Source: Ancylostoma caninum
Taxonomy: Eukaryota; Nematoda; Chromadorea; Rhabditida; Ancylostomatidae
Assembly (NCBI GenBank): GCA_037903475.1
Contig: JBAJFG010000323.1
Coordinates: forward strand, 1-64,000
DNA length: 64,000 bases
Direction: 5' to 3'
A program made the translations under genes and the position numbers. Positions 61,325 through 64,000 of the stretch are shown here, piece after piece (positions within the stretch are counted from its first letter, which is position 1; each line of letters begins with the position of its first letter). Under the pieces are notes generated by a model. It saw only the letters and a program-made list of their open reading frames with translations, was not told the DNA's origin and did not search any database.

Positions 61325-62297
61325 ACTAGCTGCCGTACCCGGCTTCGCTCGGGTGTTTTATTACCTTGGCTACATCATACTGCTGAGGCCAACTACTATC
61401 ATCGACAAATTCATTAAAATCTCCATAATTTTGGTGATCAGCATGTTAGCGAAGCCCAGGTGACGTTTCCCATCGACTTGTGGGCGAAAAGTTAGCAAAG
61501 CTACTTCGGTGACATTGAATCGACGTATTCGTTCAAAGTGGTTTCATATTCATACTCAGCATATCGAGGTACCCCAGGAGAGATGTCTTCACCGCTTTAT
61601 TGGGCGGAAGAGCCAAAAATCAATGAAATCGAGAAACCGATATTTCATGCAAAATGTTTGTCATATTCCTATTCAGCGTATTGAAAAACCCAAGAAAACA
61701 TGTCTTTGTCCGTCCCCGAGCGAAAATCGGGGGAAATCGATAAAATCAATAAATCAATATTTCGTGCAAAATGGTTGTTATTCTTATTCAGCGTGTTGAG
61801 GAACCCCAGTAGACATGTTTTTACCACCCCATGATCAAGAATAGCGAAAAATCAATAAAATCAATAAATCAATATCTCGCGCGAAATGGTTGTTATTCTT
61901 ATTCAGCGTGTTGAGGAACCCCAGTAGACATGTTTTTACCACCCCATGATCAAGAATAGCGAAAAATCAATAAAATCAATAAATCGATAAATTGGCGCAA
62001 AATGGTTGTCATATTCGTGTTCATCGCATTGAGGTACCCCAGTAGGCATGTTCTCGCTAGTCCCTGGTCAAGAAAGCGAAAAATCAATAAAATCAATAAA
62101 TCGATAAGCCAATCGATAATCCCAGGTGCAAAGTAGCCTATAACCTCCGCCGGCCAGTGGAGAGTCTACCTGCAAAATTTGGTCCCGATCGGTTCATCCT
62201 CCGCGATTTCTATTCGGAACACACAAACACACACACAAACACACACACAAACACACACACAAACACACAAACAAACTTTCACTTTTATATATACAGA
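61325..62297 (+). mobile_element. Minisatellite element with microsatellite tail
   Basis: The head GCTGCCGTACCCGGCTTCGC, TCGGGT is followed by about six tandem units of roughly 116 bp (landmark CAGCGTGTTGAGGAACCCCA at steps of 115-118 bp from about 61441 to 62026; AATCAATAAAATCAATAAAT spacer). Next come a unique segment (TTTGGTCCCGATCGGTTCAT), an ACACACAAAC repeat, and AAACTTTCACTTTTATATAT. The plan (conserved head, internal minisatellite, unique tail, microsatellite) resembles Helentron-associated interspersed elements; that label is inference. Confidence 0.75.
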
Positions 62298-63479
62298 TTA
62301 TCCATACTGCTGTATTACCCCTATTCAGACCTTGTGAGTTTCGTATGCTTATACTACTTATGCTGCTTTTAGTTGATTGTTTTCTTTTTTCTTTTTTTCT
62401 CTGGCCGTTATTTCTTATAGAGGTGGCATACTTAGCTCATTTAACAACAATCAAAGGAATACGTCTCATTTTGCCCGTAGAACTGGCCCATTCTAAACTA
62501 TATGGGGGCACAGAACCTCCTTGGGAGTGTTGTTTGTGGATATATAAAAGCTCCTGGAGATGAAAACAAGACCATTTATGTAAACCCAGCTTAATATACA
62601 ATTCTCTGCAGTGTAACTTCATGCTCATTCAAACAACAAAACATAAAACTTCCTCTTCCCCTCGTTACTTCCCAAGCAACGAGGGAAATTTTCCCAAATG
62701 TCATAATTCCTAGCAACACTTCAAATTAGTGTAAACAACTGAAAGTTTAATTTTGTGGTGAATTTTATTCTCGAAAACCACTAGCAGGCTCCGGCAGTTC
62801 TCAAGGCTACGCCTATTTTCCGACACTGTCCTGCTCCAGAAAAATCCGGACTATCAGAATATCAGAATACGCTTTCTCCTTACCTTTGAAAGTCTAGTGT
62901 CAAGCAGCGTGTTGCCAGGCACTGCAACAAACTAAAAACCCTTGAAAATACTTGGAAATAGCTTGGTTCCCACATTTTCAAAGCAACAACATTTTCCATT
63001 TCAAATACGGAGCTAGAAAAATGCAGCAGAATAGTAATCTAAAGGATAATGCGCCGCACAAAATATGAGCTCCATATTCAACGGAGGTTTTCCTTGGGGA
63101 GACCACCTGTGGAGGAGGCGAAATTCGGTGATGGTCCCTAAACTTTGACACGTGCTTTTTTTTAAATTATTTCAAGACAATAGTACTGAGAGATGAAGCA
63201 AAAGCGCAGAGGAGAAAATTACTCAAAATTACCCAGTAAAAACGGATTAATCTGATCAGCAATTCAGAAGACCACTGGAATACCTGAATATTCGAAAACA
63301 CCCTTCCAGAACTGTACTACCTTTTTTCCGAATATCAGAGTATTCGAATTACTCAAAATCGAATATTCAACCCCGAATATGAATGTTATGTCAGAACCAA
63401 ATATGTATGTACATTCACAAGGCAATATCTGATTCTAAGCTACCACACCATCGAATAGGATTTACTGAGAAGTACGCCT

Positions 63480-63492
63480 CCCCCCCCCCCCC
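63480..63492 (+). repeat. Poly-C tract (13)
   Basis: Homopolymer close to the candidate exon at 63540-63803; no function inferred. Confidence 0.95.
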
Positions 63493-63539
63493 AGTAAAGA
63501 CCATAGAACTCAAAAAGATGCTAAAAAAATGACCAAGAT

Positions 63540-63803
63540 TCATCCTAACAAGCGAGTAAAAAATGAGTACACAAGGAAACACACACCCACTCTAGAGACC
63601 GGAACAAGACACTCCGGGTCGAGACGTCTCGGGAAGCCACCCGACTCGGTCAAGTGTTCACGCATCACTCGCAGCGCACTTGAAATAATGATAGCTGTGC
63701 GCCAAACTCCAGCGCTATTCAAGTAGTATCGGTAGCAAAGCACGGTATACAAGTCAGTCAGCGGTAAACCAGGCGCCAACCATACCAAAAATAGGATAAA
63801 CAT
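63540..63803 (-). CDS. Candidate exon near the window edge, minus strand
   Basis: It is open for 87 codons with protein-like composition: LFLVWLAPGLPLTDLYTVLC, then YRYYLNSAGVWRTAIIISSA, then LRVMREHLTESGGFPRRLDP. The first part could be a membrane span. A donor-like GTGTGT lies near 63595. The upstream boundary is unclear. It might be a 5' exon of the minus-strand gene system or an unrelated fragment. Confidence 0.35.
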   Translation of the reverse strand: MFILFLVWLAPGLPLTDLYTVLCYRYYLNSAGVWRTAIIISSALRVMREHLTESGGFPRRLDPECLVPVSRVGVCFLVYSFFTRLLG

Positions 63804-64000
63804 AGATGATTCAGCACAGCTACGACGCCTGGTTCAATACAATCCTCATGCATGCGGTCACGACAACAGGTTCAGCGCCAGAACTACTGCCGGTTTGTTG
63901 TCAAAGCAATTCTAATTTCGCGGCTTTCGCCTACTACCCGACACCAATCTGCATAACCTCCTAAAAAACTACCCGCGCCCAGCCCAGAACAGGTGTTTCA

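Noticed and set aside
62221..62275. Possible tandem-repeat protein or CRISPR-like array
   Set aside because: Simple ACACACAAAC microsatellite; no spacers and no protein frame of interest.

Overview
This window is nuclear DNA from a nematode, most likely a clade V strongylid. The evidence is short exons with GT(AAG)...TTTCAG splice sites, introns from 39 nt to about 10 kb, no bacterial-style operons or Shine-Dalgarno sites, and a dense load of short inverted-repeat elements and poly-G/poly-C tracts. Most six-frame ORFs here are noise or repeats. The real genes had to be rebuilt exon by exon from splice sites, phase continuity and peptide character.

Layout: the left 24.6 kb holds one plus-strand gene. 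It is an alpha-arrestin (arrestin-domain protein) of at least nine coding exons from 3050 to about 24618, carrying two arrestin domains and PPxY motifs in its tail. Its large introns (5.8 kb and 9.6 kb) are packed with MITE-like inverted repeats. Positions 24619-26573 separate it from a convergent minus-strand gene and hold a cluster of palindromic GATATCGC motifs.

The minus strand from 39348 down to 26574 carries an 18-exon chain, all in phase, that encodes the C-terminal 684 residues of a very hydrophobic protein with roughly 16-18 membrane segments. I do not recognise the family. More minus-strand exons occur further right (40.2, 45.6, 49.5, 52.2, 54.2, 56.5, 58.2-59.8 and perhaps 63.6 kb). 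They could be the 5' part of the same giant gene or one or two further genes; the sequence alone does not settle this.

The rest is intron or intergenic DNA. It includes at least five families of inverted-repeat elements, a hAT-like terminus, a 116-bp minisatellite element with a microsatellite tail, a 560-bp fold-back, and a dispersed family built on GGTAATCTCAATGATGCAT. There is also a 29-bp CCAAT dyad repeated five times with almost constant geometry. I found no tRNA, rRNA, CRISPR or SL-RNA gene.
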